This document shows, piece by piece, positions 1 to 5,307 of a stretch of 7,908 nt of DNA. The notes beneath the pieces are model-generated. The model was not told the origin of the DNA, ran no database searches, and saw nothing but the letters and a program-made list of their open reading frames with translations. Numbering within the stretch: the first letter of the stretch is position 1; each line of letters begins with the position of its first letter. Origin of the DNA: an uncultured Ruminococcus sp. (GTDB lineage Bacteria; Bacillota; Clostridia; Oscillospirales; Acutalibacteraceae); assembly GCA_902803125.1 (NCBI GenBank), contig CADCOZ010000266.1, positions 1 through 7,908 on the forward strand. The letters run 5' to 3'. The translations under genes were made by a program, and so were the position numbers.

Positions 1-1
1 G

Positions 2-295
2 GGCGAAGGCAAGGACGGCATCAATAACCTGATCGGCATTATGAGTGCCGTCACCGGTCAGACCGCCGATGAAATTACAGCGGCCTTTGAGGGCAAGGGC
101 TATGGCGACTTCAAAACAGCTGTGGCTGAAGCGGTTATTGAAAAACTGCGTCCCATTCAGGAACGCTTTGCCGATTATATCGCCAACAAGGATTATCTTG
201 TCGAACAGTACCGCAAGAGTGCGGAATACGCCCTCTTCCTTTCTCAGAGAACCCTCGATAAAGCCATGAAAAAAATCGGTTACCTGCCCCGGTAA
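2..295 (+). CDS. trpS: Tryptophanyl-tRNA synthetase, C-terminal fragment
   Basis: This is the last 97 codons of a gene that enters from the left edge; the frame is open from base 2 and ends at TAA 293-295. The visible part reads GEGKDGINNLIGIMSAVTGQ and continues with EGKGYGDFKTAVAEAV, KLRPIQERFADY and a terminal LDKAMKKIGYLPR. This matches the helical anticodon-binding end of class Ic TrpRS, where NLL.I.S.VTG, GKxYGDFK, PIQER and a final TL..V...IG are family hallmarks. The enzyme charges tRNA-Trp with tryptophan in the cytoplasm using ATP. The HIGH and KMSKS catalytic motifs lie outside the window and cannot be checked. The ATG at 41 is an internal methionine, not a start. The gene is convergent with the - strand block and is followed at once by a strong terminator. 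Identification is confident from the conserved tail alone. Confidence 0.93.
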   Translation, partial: GEGKDGINNLIGIMSAVTGQTADEITAAFEGKGYGDFKTAVAEAVIEKLRPIQERFADYIANKDYLVEQYRKSAEYALFLSQRTLDKAMKKIGYLPR

Positions 296-321
296 CCGCT
301 GTCATCATCAACCGCCCGAAA

Positions 322-364
322 AAAAGCGGCACCCACCGATACCATATCGATGTGTGCCGCTTTT
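322..364. terminator. Bidirectional intrinsic terminator between trpS and the convergent TPR gene
   Basis: A perfect stem GCGGCAC (326-332) / GTGCCGC (354-360) is flanked by AAAA (322-325) and TTTT (361-364), so it works as a G/C stem plus U-run on either strand. The apical part folds further into CGATA (337-341) / TATCG (345-349) with a CCA loop. It sits 27 bases after the trpS stop and about 85 bases after the stop of the convergent - strand gene, which fits a shared terminator. Confidence 0.88.
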
Positions 365-449
365 GCATGGCATTTTGGAAAACACGGAGTGATCCGTCCG
401 GCGTGCAGGAAAGAAATCCGCATGAAAAAACGATGTATACAGCGTTTCC

Positions 450-1376
450 TCAGGATTTCTTTTTCTTGGTCTTTTTCAATTTAGTCAAAGCCCAGTCAAA
501 ATAGGCAGCAGATGTGACAAACAGATATGTATAGTTGTTAACTTGTTCGATATACTCTTCTATCGTATCCGGCCTATAGCCCATTACGCCTGCTTCCTGC
601 ATGATACTGTCCATTTTATCCTTGGCAACCGCTTCAATAAAGCGTTTCGTATCTTTATTGACTTCTGCCAAACGCTTCAAATACTGCTCTGCTTTTTCTC
701 TGTCGTTCAGCTTGAAATACAAAATCGACAGCGGGAGCAACATTTGTGATGATCCATCATTTATATATTGTTTCATCAGTGCCGCCGCTTTCGGTTCCTC
801 TTCCAGCAGGGCATAGACGTGCATCAAAGAATATCTGGCGCCCAAGTTATCATTGGGACACAGCCGCAGCATTTCCTCACAGGTGGCGGCCGCCAAACGG
901 TTCATACCAAATTTCATCGCTACATCCGCATATTTTTCCAGTACCCGCATATACGGACGTGTTTCTAAAATCGAATAGAACTCACCGATATTTTCTTCGT
1001 CAAACCAGCCCTGTTCTTCCATTTGGGCGGTGGCTTTTTCCCGCAGCGCCTGCATTCCTTCAAATAATTCGTTCGGTGTTTGGGCAGACAGTTCTGTCAC
1101 AGCCAACGCCGCATCCAGATGATCCGGCTCTAATGCCAACGCTTTTTGGGCATACATAAGAGCCTTCTTTTTGGTGGGGGCTTCTCCGCTCAACTCCAGA
1201 TAATCATCGGCAGTCGTCGCTGTTTTCTCTGTCAGAGAGGGGGCGGCCATAACGGAAGCGTTATACTTTTGAGAGAATTCCTGCATCAGCCGGTTGAGTT
1301 CTTCTTCCGTTTCACACGGATGTTCATCTAAATAGTCTTGCAAGGCCTTAAAAAAGTTTTCCGTGGGCATTTTCAT
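450..1376 (-). CDS. TPR-like repeat protein (ST7-like type), 308 aa
   Basis: The protein is 308 residues, helical, soluble-looking, with no signal peptide. Residues 57-92 form a TPR-like helical pair ending in YAQKALALEPDHLDAALA. A second unit, about 137-182, carries ETRPYMR followed by a helix pair ending EEMLRLCPNDNLGARY, and a third lies near 195-240 (LYFKLNDREKAEQYLKRL). The combination TRPYMR plus EMLRLNPNDN-like resembles bacterial TPR proteins that match the eukaryotic ST7 family; their function is unknown to me. The N-terminal 40 residues are acidic and charged, and the C-terminus ends in a lysine cluster (LKKTKKKKS). The gene follows mrp by 59 bases with no visible promoter, so it is probably the last gene of the operon. 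A role as a protein-protein scaffold is inference from the fold only. The start at 1376 is the first in-frame ATG; a second ATG two codons later is also possible. Confidence 0.85.
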   Translation of the reverse strand: MKMPTENFFKALQDYLDEHPCETEEELNRLMQEFSQKYNASVMAAPSLTEKTATTADDYLELSGEAPTKKKALMYAQKALALEPDHLDAALAVTELSAQTPNELFEGMQALREKATAQMEEQGWFDEENIGEFYSILETRPYMRVLEKYADVAMKFGMNRLAAATCEEMLRLCPNDNLGARYSLMHVYALLEEEPKAAALMKQYINDGSSQMLLPLSILYFKLNDREKAEQYLKRLAEVNKDTKRFIEAVAKDKMDSIMQEAGVMGYRPDTIEEYIEQVNNYTYLFVTSAAYFDWALTKLKKTKKKKS

Positions 1377-1395
1377 AGGGATATTCCCGTCCTTT
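1377..1395 (-). promoter_or_regulatory. Widely spaced ribosome binding site with a mini-hairpin before the TPR gene
   Basis: On the - strand the Shine-Dalgarno core AAAGGA (1390-1395) lies 13 bases before the ATG, longer than the 7-9 bases seen for the neighbouring genes. The spacer contains GGGA-ATA-TCCC (1378-1388), a 4-bp inverted repeat with a 3-base loop. If formed, it would shorten the effective spacing to about two bases; if not, the site is simply weak. The fold is suggested by the sequence only. Confidence 0.4.
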
Positions 1396-1435
1396 CTGTT
1401 GAGTAGTTCCGCTGTTTCGATAGGGTAGGAACGAT

Positions 1436-2278
1436 TTATTGCTTTTCACTCAGCAAAGCCTCCAGACGTTCGGCGGCTTCCTGTGCTTCAGGATTGATGA
1501 CCGATTCGATTTTGCCGGTATCGCAGGCCAATGAACACGCCGCATCAATGGGCAAACGTCCCAAAATCGTCAGGCTGTATTCCTTTGCCACGTTTTCCAG
1601 CTTGCTTTCGCCAAAGGGATAGTGCTTTTTGCCGCAGTCCGGGCAGACGTAACAGCTCATGTTTTCGATAATGCCCAAAATCGGCACGTCCATCATCTGT
1701 GCCATTCTGACCGCCTTGCCGACAATCATCGACACCAAATCCTGCGGCGAGGTCACCACAACGATGCCGTCCAGCGGCAGAGACTGAAAGACCGTCAGCG
1801 GCACATCACCGGTTCCCGGCGGCATATCTACAAACATATAGTCCACATCTTTCCAGATGACATCTGTCCAGAACTGCTTCACCGCCCCTGCTAAAATCGG
1901 CCCCCGCCAGATGACGGGATCAGCTTCGTTTTCCAACAGCAGGTTGATCGACATCATATCAATGCCGGAATGGGTCGTAATCGGAAGAATCCCGTGTTCC
2001 GAACCCATCGCTTTTTCATGGATACCGAACGCCTTCGGAATAGAAGGACCCGTGATATCCGCATCGAGAATCGCCGTATGATAGCCCATGCGGCTGAACA
2101 TGACCGCCATCAGGGACGTAACGGTCGATTTGCCGACACCGCCCTTGCCGCTGACAATGCCGATAACCTTCTTCACACTGCTGTAGGGATTGAGCGGTTC
2201 CGTCATATCCTGCGGTTCCTGCCGAGAGGAACAATTGGCCCCGCAGGTGGAACAATCGTGTGTACATTCTTCTGCCAT
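1436..2278 (-). CDS. mrp: Mrp/NBP35-family Fe-S cluster carrier P-loop ATPase
   Basis: This 280-residue protein belongs to the Mrp/ApbC/Nbp35 family, which binds a [4Fe-4S] cluster and transfers it to apo-proteins in the cytoplasm, with ATP binding and hydrolysis. The deviant Walker A motif GKGGVGKST is at 44-52, with the second (signature) lysine at K45. The DADITGPSIP switch segment is at 72-81, the VDMPPGTGD Walker B region at 150-158, and the ENMSCYVCPDCG segment at 205-216 has the C212-x-x-C215 pair that bridges a cluster between two subunits. An N-terminal CTHDCSTCGANC motif (C5, C9, C12, C16) is an extra cysteine cluster, reminiscent of Nbp35 and common in anaerobe homologues. It lacks the N-terminal MIP18/DUF59 domain found in some Mrp proteins. 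The ATG at 2278 has AAAGGAG nine bases upstream. It lies 41 bases after the membrane-protein gene and 59 before the TPR gene, in operon spacing. Confidence 0.95.
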   Translation of the reverse strand: MAEECTHDCSTCGANCSSRQEPQDMTEPLNPYSSVKKVIGIVSGKGGVGKSTVTSLMAVMFSRMGYHTAILDADITGPSIPKAFGIHEKAMGSEHGILPITTHSGIDMMSINLLLENEADPVIWRGPILAGAVKQFWTDVIWKDVDYMFVDMPPGTGDVPLTVFQSLPLDGIVVVTSPQDLVSMIVGKAVRMAQMMDVPILGIIENMSCYVCPDCGKKHYPFGESKLENVAKEYSLTILGRLPIDAACSLACDTGKIESVINPEAQEAAERLEALLSEKQ

Positions 2279-2319
2279 TGATAAAAACTCCTTTACTGCA
2301 TACTGCTGTGCATCATTTA

Positions 2320-2892
2320 TTACGATTCCTTTTCGGAAGGAACGTCTGAAAAATTATCCAGCACCGCATCGCTGACCGGCTCATCGGCCGTATCCGCTGT
2401 ATCCGCCGTTTCGGTGCTGTCGGTGTCGTCCATGCTTTCCGTCGCTTCGGTGTCGGCGGTGTCTTTCGTGTTTTCTACCGCTTCGGTGTCGGCGGTTTTC
2501 AGCTCAAAGCCGCTCAGGAAGGTATAGGGAATACCGTAGCCGAGAATAACGGCGGCAATATTGAACAATTCACTGCGTTGGCTGATTACGTCATGGAGCG
2601 GCCAGCCTTCTGCCGCTGAAGCAATAATGACATATAAAGCGGGAATGACCATCAATATCAGCGTAACAGCCGAAAACCGCACCACCTGCTTGCCGTCACC
2701 GACTCTGGTGGCATAAAACAACAGCAGTCCGAACAGTACAAACACTAACGCTGTCATCAGGGTACGCTTCACCGCATCCTGCGAAAAGGAATCGTTGATC
2801 ATTCCGATGAAAAAGGCCGAGCATACCAAAAAGGCCGTCACCAAAAACGCCGAGAACACTAAATTCCAAACATCATTTTTCTTTTTCTTCAT
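2320..2892 (-). CDS. Four-helix membrane protein with an acidic repetitive C-terminal tail
   Basis: I do not recognise a named family. The 190-residue protein starts with a basic MKKKK and has four likely membrane helices at about 10-31, 45-65, 71-94 and 109-129. Residues 130-190 form a hydrophilic tail made almost only of T, A, D, E and S, including two exact TADTEA segments. With basic residues first and an even number of helices, N- and C-termini are both predicted cytoplasmic, so the acidic tail would face the cytoplasm. The ATG at 2892 was chosen because GGAGG lies seven bases before it and the protein then begins with a normal membrane-insertion end. The frame is open to an ATG at 2940, but those 16 extra codons are hydrophilic and run through the stem-loop. 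The gene lies between prmA and mrp and may have its own promoter. No function can be assigned. Confidence 0.82.
   Translation of the reverse strand: MKKKKNDVWNLVFSAFLVTAFLVCSAFFIGMINDSFSQDAVKRTLMTALVFVLFGLLLFYATRVGDGKQVVRFSAVTLILMVIPALYVIIASAAEGWPLHDVISQRSELFNIAAVILGYGIPYTFLSGFELKTADTEAVENTKDTADTEATESMDDTDSTETADTADTADEPVSDAVLDNFSDVPSEKES
2443..2496. repeat. Direct repeat, 18 bp exact, 36-bp period, in the acidic-tail coding region
   Basis: The 18-mer CGCTTCGGTGTCGGCGGT occurs at 2443-2460 and again at 2479-2496. The 36-base offset equals 12 codons, so both copies code the same TADTEA peptide and the frame is preserved. The region just downstream in the gene (2380-2440) has further, more degenerate ACxGCxGATAC-like units coding TADTADTAD. 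It looks like in-frame expansion of a short acidic repeat. Confidence 0.85.
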
Positions 2893-2920
2893 GGTTGAAC
2901 CTCCACAATCAAAAATCTCC

Positions 2921-2946
2921 TGTTTTATGCCCGAAGGCATAAAACA
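2921..2946 (-). other. Perfect 11-bp stem-loop with UUCG tetraloop in the leader of the membrane-protein gene
   Basis: TGTTTTATGCC (2921-2931) and GGCATAAAACA (2936-2946) are exact reverse complements around a 4-base loop. Read as - strand RNA the loop is C(UUCG)G, the exceptionally stable tetraloop; on the + strand it would be CGAA. The orientation therefore favours function in the - strand transcript. Neither side is followed directly by a T-run, so it is not a standard intrinsic terminator for prmA. It lies just downstream of a possible start site, so it may cap the 5' end of the mRNA for the membrane protein or act as a processing site between prmA and that gene. Confidence 0.7.
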
Positions 2947-2956
2947 GAATATTTCT

Positions 2957-2965
2957 ATTGTATCA
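2957..2965 (-). promoter_or_regulatory. Possible extended -10 promoter before the membrane-protein gene
   Basis: On the - strand, TG-A-TACAAT (TG at 2964-2965, TACAAT at 2957-2962) fits an extended -10 element with one mismatch from TATAAT. No good -35 is seen at 16-18 bases (CATTAT at 17). Transcription would begin near 2950, only a few bases before the UUCG stem-loop. The site lies in the 109-base gap after prmA. It would let the membrane protein, mrp and TPR genes be read independently of the upstream part of the operon. Confidence 0.4.
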
Positions 2966-3001
2966 TGAAGTGTCTTTTTATAATGCTTTTAGAGAATTAA
3001 A

Positions 3002-3925
3002 TCAGCCTTTTTTCTTTTGAGCCACCAAACAAAGCCAGCCTTTTTCCTCATATTGACGGATAATTTCCAAGGACTGCGGCAAACCGGCCAGCACATCTTC
3101 CAAACGGGTGTCAATAATGCCGCTCATGATATAGACAGTATTGTCCTTCATGAAGTGTTCTATATCACCCGACAGCATAATAATCGCATCGGCCACAATA
3201 TTCGCCGTAATAATATCATAAGTACCGCTGACCTTGTCGGTGAGATTGCCGTGAATGCCCGTGTAGCGGTCAGCCACCCCGTTGCGTTCGGCATTCTCCA
3301 CAGAGGCCTTCACCGCTAATTCGTCAATATCAATGCCAACCGCACTTTTGGCTCCCAACAGCAGAGCCGCTACCGATAAAATCCCGCTGCCGCATCCCAC
3401 GTCCAGCACAGAAGCCCCCTCAAAAGTATAGGCTTCCAGTGCTTCTAAACACAGCCTTGTGGTTTCATGCGTACCCGTTCCAAAGGCCAATCCCGGTTCC
3501 AAATGCAGAACAATCCGTCCCTGCGGGTCGTAATCATCCCGCCAAACCGGACGAATCAGCAGCCGCTGACCAATCGGAATGGGATGAAAATACTGTTTCC
3601 AGTTCTCTAAACAGCCCTCTACATCGCAGGTGTCCGACAGGATACGGTATTCAATACCCTCCGCTTCCAGCCGTTCCCGCAGAAAAGCCATGGCTTCAGC
3701 CGGGTTATCCTCCGGACTGATATAAATATGTACCTTGCCCTTGGTTCTGTCCTGCTGTAATAAGGCTTCGTCAATCAAATCAATCTTGGCGATCTGCATA
3801 ACCTCTTCTTCCAGCATGGAATAATCCTCGATATAGATGCCGTAAGGCACCGTCATCTGGGCGATGTTTCCTGCGGTATCAATATCTTTAGCGTTGACTT
3901 CTACCACAATTTCTGTCCAATCCAT
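3002..3925 (-). CDS. prmA: Ribosomal protein L11 methyltransferase
   Basis: PrmA uses S-adenosylmethionine to trimethylate amino groups of ribosomal protein L11 in the cytoplasm. Numbered from MDWTEI, the protein has 307 residues. The N-terminal substrate-recognition domain runs to about 100, with the linker motif WKQYFHPI at 109-116. The Rossmann methyltransferase domain has the family-specific GTGTHETTRLCL at 149-160, motif I LDVGCGSG at 174-181, GIDID at 197-201 and ANI at 241-243 (the NxxA-like catalytic loop, here ANIVADAI). The length is normal for the family. The start at 3925 is chosen because homologues begin M-x-W-x-E-I and AAAGGA lies nine bases upstream. An alternative ATG at 3943 would add MKGNGT and overlaps the stop of the preceding gene as ATGA, with GAGG seven bases before it; translational coupling makes that start possible too. 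Both the gene before and the one after code small membrane proteins. Confidence 0.95.
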   Translation of the reverse strand: MDWTEIVVEVNAKDIDTAGNIAQMTVPYGIYIEDYSMLEEEVMQIAKIDLIDEALLQQDRTKGKVHIYISPEDNPAEAMAFLRERLEAEGIEYRILSDTCDVEGCLENWKQYFHPIPIGQRLLIRPVWRDDYDPQGRIVLHLEPGLAFGTGTHETTRLCLEALEAYTFEGASVLDVGCGSGILSVAALLLGAKSAVGIDIDELAVKASVENAERNGVADRYTGIHGNLTDKVSGTYDIITANIVADAIIMLSGDIEHFMKDNTVYIMSGIIDTRLEDVLAGLPQSLEIIRQYEEKGWLCLVAQKKKG

Positions 3926-3939
3926 TGTACCGTTTCCTT

Positions 3940-4173
3940 TCATGCTTTATCCTCTGTCTTTCCGACCGGCACGGTAAAAGGAACTCCGTGAGGCATGGGT
4001 CCGGGAGGCGGCAGACTGGTGCTTTCATTCCGGCAGTCGTTGTGATTGCCGAGTATGAACCGGTTGTTGCAGAACTTCGGCCCCTTTTTTTTGGGCGACA
4101 AAAGAATACCCAACAGAATGCCGCCAAAAAGAGCCGCTAAAATCCCCGCTATGAATGTACCTTTGTTAATCAT
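3940..4173 (-). CDS. Small single-helix membrane protein, YtxH-like N-terminus, 77 aa
   Basis: The start at 4173 has GGAGG seven bases upstream, much better than the longer open frame to 4224. The protein begins MINKGTFIAG and has one glycine-rich helix at about 5-26, followed at once by SPKKKG. A short start, a Gly/Ala/Leu-rich helix and then (A/S)PK(K/S)G is the pattern of the YtxH family of small membrane proteins. The long coiled-coil tail of YtxH is absent; instead there is a 50-residue tail with two cysteines, a CNNRF..GNHNDCRN segment and a proline-rich LPPPGPMPHG stretch. The helix probably anchors the protein with the tail on one side of the membrane. It is the first gene after the promoter at 4309-4337 and its TGA overlaps the first possible ATG of prmA, so the two are co-transcribed. 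The function is unknown. Confidence 0.8.
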   Translation of the reverse strand: MINKGTFIAGILAALFGGILLGILLSPKKKGPKFCNNRFILGNHNDCRNESTSLPPPGPMPHGVPFTVPVGKTEDKA

Positions 4174-4212
4174 GAAAAAAACCTCCTGTTTATTCGATTT
4201 CCTCGGCCACTT

Positions 4213-4286
4213 ACAAAGCCCCATCTAAGAGCCTCCCAACACCAAGGAATGTTGGAGGGCTTTGTGTTTCTCCGGTTTCCGAGAAA
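4213..4286 (-). other. Structured 5' leader with two stem-loops before the small membrane gene
   Basis: On the - strand the first element is TTTCTC-GG-AAA-CC-(G)-GAGAAA (4286-4267), a small hairpin with one bulged base. The second is a nested structure: outer arms ACAAAGCCC (4213-4221) and GGGCTTTGT (4257-4265) are exactly complementary, and inside them CTCC-CAACA (4233-4241) pairs with TGTTGGAG (4250-4257) apart from one bulged C, using alternative base pairs at 4257. No T-run follows on the - strand, so this is not an obvious terminator. It fills most of the roughly 130-base leader between the promoter and GGAGG. It may be a leader regulatory fold; no known riboswitch consensus was recognised. 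Confidence 0.5.
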
Positions 4287-4308
4287 GTCTATTATCATTC
4301 TGTTCTCT

Positions 4309-4337
4309 ATTATAAAGCAATTATCCGACAAAAACAA
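4309..4337 (-). promoter_or_regulatory. Promoter for the small membrane-prmA-mrp block
   Basis: On the - strand the -10 is a perfect TATAAT (4309-4314), and 17 bases upstream is TTGTTT (4332-4337), a weak -35 with only the TTG matching. It starts five bases after the tcdA stop codon, so there is no room for a tcdA terminator before it. The start site would be near 4302, giving a leader of about 130 bases. Confidence 0.55.
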
Positions 4338-4341
4338 CCTC

Positions 4342-5064
4342 TTACGGTACTTTTTCCTCAAAAACAATATCCTTAATCACCTTGGAAGCCACTATCAGCC
4401 CGGCCGCAGACGGCACAAACGCATTACTGGCGGGAACCGCTTTGCCTGTGACCGAATCCTTCAGCCGCACCGGCGGCACAAAGGGTTCCTCTTTGGAATA
4501 CACCACCGTCAGGTGACGCACTCCTCTGGCTTTCAGTTCTTTTCGCATGACACGAGCCAGCGGACAAACCGAGGTTTGATAAATATCCGCCACTTCAAAG
4601 CGGGTCGGATCCAGCTTATTGCCGGCTCCCATCGAGGAAATGACCGGTACGCCGGCCTGCTGTGCCTTCAGAACGATATCTATTTTGGCACTGACGGTAT
4701 CCACCGCATCAACGACATAGGTATACTGCGAAAAATCAAATTGGTGTGCCGTTTCGGGCGTGTAAAAAATCGGATAGGTTTGTATCTCTGCCACAGGATT
4801 GATATCCTTAGCCCGTTGGGCGGCTACTTCTACTTTCAGCTGTCCCACCGTTGAGGTCAGAGCCACAATCTGACGGTTGATATTCGACACACTGACCGTA
4901 TCTTTGTCTACCAGTGTTAACCGACCGATACCGCTGCGAACCAGTGCCTCCACCACATAGCCGCCGACACCGCCCACCCCAAACACCGCCACATGAGCCT
5001 GCCGCAAACGCTCCATTCCTTCTGCCCCGAACAGCATTTCTGTCCGCATAAATCTTTCATCCAT
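4342..5064 (-). CDS. tcdA: tRNA threonylcarbamoyladenosine dehydratase (ThiF/MoeB-type E1-like)
   Basis: TcdA uses ATP to activate and cyclise N6-threonylcarbamoyl-A37 of ANN-decoding tRNAs, giving the cyclic ct6A form. The 240-residue protein starts MDERFMRTEMLFG, typical of this branch (also called YgdL/CsdL). It has the nucleotide-binding GVGGVGG at 29-35, VDKDTVSVSNINRQ at 52-65 with the adenylate-contacting N61/N63/R64/Q65, VDAVDTV at 118-124 and SSMGAGNK at 143-150. TSVCPLARVMRKELK at 165-179 is the family segment that separates it from ThiF and MoeB; the paired CxxC zinc site of those proteins is missing. The ATG at 5064 has GGAAGGAG eight bases before it; a TTG at 5080-5082 would add six residues across that site and is rejected. 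It is first in the - strand block, with its own extended -10 promoter. No csdA/csdE or ThiS-like partner is nearby. Confidence 0.92.
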   Translation of the reverse strand: MDERFMRTEMLFGAEGMERLRQAHVAVFGVGGVGGYVVEALVRSGIGRLTLVDKDTVSVSNINRQIVALTSTVGQLKVEVAAQRAKDINPVAEIQTYPIFYTPETAHQFDFSQYTYVVDAVDTVSAKIDIVLKAQQAGVPVISSMGAGNKLDPTRFEVADIYQTSVCPLARVMRKELKARGVRHLTVVYSKEEPFVPPVRLKDSVTGKAVPASNAFVPSAAGLIVASKVIKDIVFEEKVP

Positions 5065-5098
5065 CTGTTTTTCTCCTTCCAAGGTTTTTTACTCTCCC

Positions 5099-5107
5099 AT
5101 TATACCA
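5099..5107 (-). promoter_or_regulatory. Extended -10 promoter of tcdA
   Basis: On the - strand TG-G-TATAAT reads from 5107 to 5099, a perfect extended -10. Transcription would start near 5092, leaving a leader of about 28 bases with GGAAGGAG. No -35 hexamer resembles TTGACA at 16-18 bases; that position is filled by the A/T heptad repeat, which could act as an UP-like element. Confidence 0.65.
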
Positions 5108-5112
5108 GAAAT

Positions 5113-5147
5113 AAATAATAAATAATAAAGAATAACGAATAAAGAAT
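5113..5147. repeat. Imperfect 7-bp tandem A/T repeat, five units, upstream of the tcdA promoter
   Basis: Five consecutive heptads on the + strand read AAATAAT, AAATAAT, AAAGAAT, AACGAAT, AAAGAAT. The last three give a 12-base exact repeat, AATAAAGAATAA, at 5124-5135 and 5138-5149. The array starts six bases upstream of the TGn of the tcdA promoter and covers its -35 and further upstream region. It contains no coding potential. Confidence 0.8.
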
Positions 5148-5183
5148 AATGTTATAGGTCAAAAAGTCAGCAAATTTAGGAAG

Positions 5184-5203
5184 GGGGCTTTGGGCAAAGC
5201 CCC
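5184..5203. other. Isolated G/C-rich hairpin in the divergent intergenic region
   Basis: GGGGCTTTG (5184-5192) and CAAAGCCCC (5195-5203) form a perfect 9-bp inverted repeat; a realistic hairpin closes with a GGGC or larger loop. There is no T-run on either side. It lies between two divergent promoters, upstream of both start sites, so neither gene should transcribe it. The right arm plus one base (CAAAGCCCCA) is repeated at 4214-4223 in the leader stem-loop of the small membrane gene. It may be a relic terminator, a protein site or a small dispersed repeat. Confidence 0.6.
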
Positions 5204-5239
5204 AACATCCCGACATCAAAATGGATTTCAGATTGCACA

Positions 5240-5268
5240 TTGACTTTTTCAGTGGTTTGTATTACAAT
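5240..5268 (+). promoter_or_regulatory. Sigma-A-type promoter of the GtrA-oxidoreductase operon
   Basis: TTGACT (5240-5245) and TACAAT (5263-5268) are separated by exactly 17 bases, each with one mismatch from the consensus. Transcription should start near 5275, giving a leader of about 33 bases with AAGGAAG before the ATG at 5308. It is the best-matching promoter in the window. Confidence 0.8.
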
Positions 5269-5307
5269 GATAGACGTATATTTGTCTTTAGAAGGAAGTG
5301 GAACAAC

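Noticed and set aside
746..1159. A 137-codon + strand frame opposite the TPR gene
   Set aside because: It is antisense, rich in His/Pro/Ser/Arg, and has no recognised motif.
2016..2267. An 83-codon - strand frame overlapping mrp in another frame
   Set aside because: It is a shadow of the conserved Walker A region of mrp, including a frame-shifted copy of the glycine-rich motif.
2951..2985. Possible + strand promoter (TTGTAT, 15 bases, TATAAT)
   Set aside because: The spacing is short, the -35 is poor and no + strand gene follows; the region is antisense to the prmA side.
4174..4367. Longer frames for the small membrane gene (from 4224) and another - strand frame at 4170-4367
   Set aside because: They run through the leader stem-loops and have no ribosome site; GGAGG before 4173 decides the start.
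4249..4854. A 201-codon + strand frame opposite tcdA
   Set aside because: It is antisense to a recognised gene, rich in His/Arg/Gly without any family motif, and its start lies in the leader stem-loop.
5184..5203. Reading the G/C hairpin as an intrinsic terminator
   Set aside because: There is no T-run on either strand and no gene ends nearby; both flanking genes diverge from it.
5221..5307. Upstream ATG of the first GtrA protein
   Set aside because: It lies before and within the TTGACT-TACAAT promoter, so it would not be in the transcript; the ATG at 5308 has a ribosome site and fits the family start.
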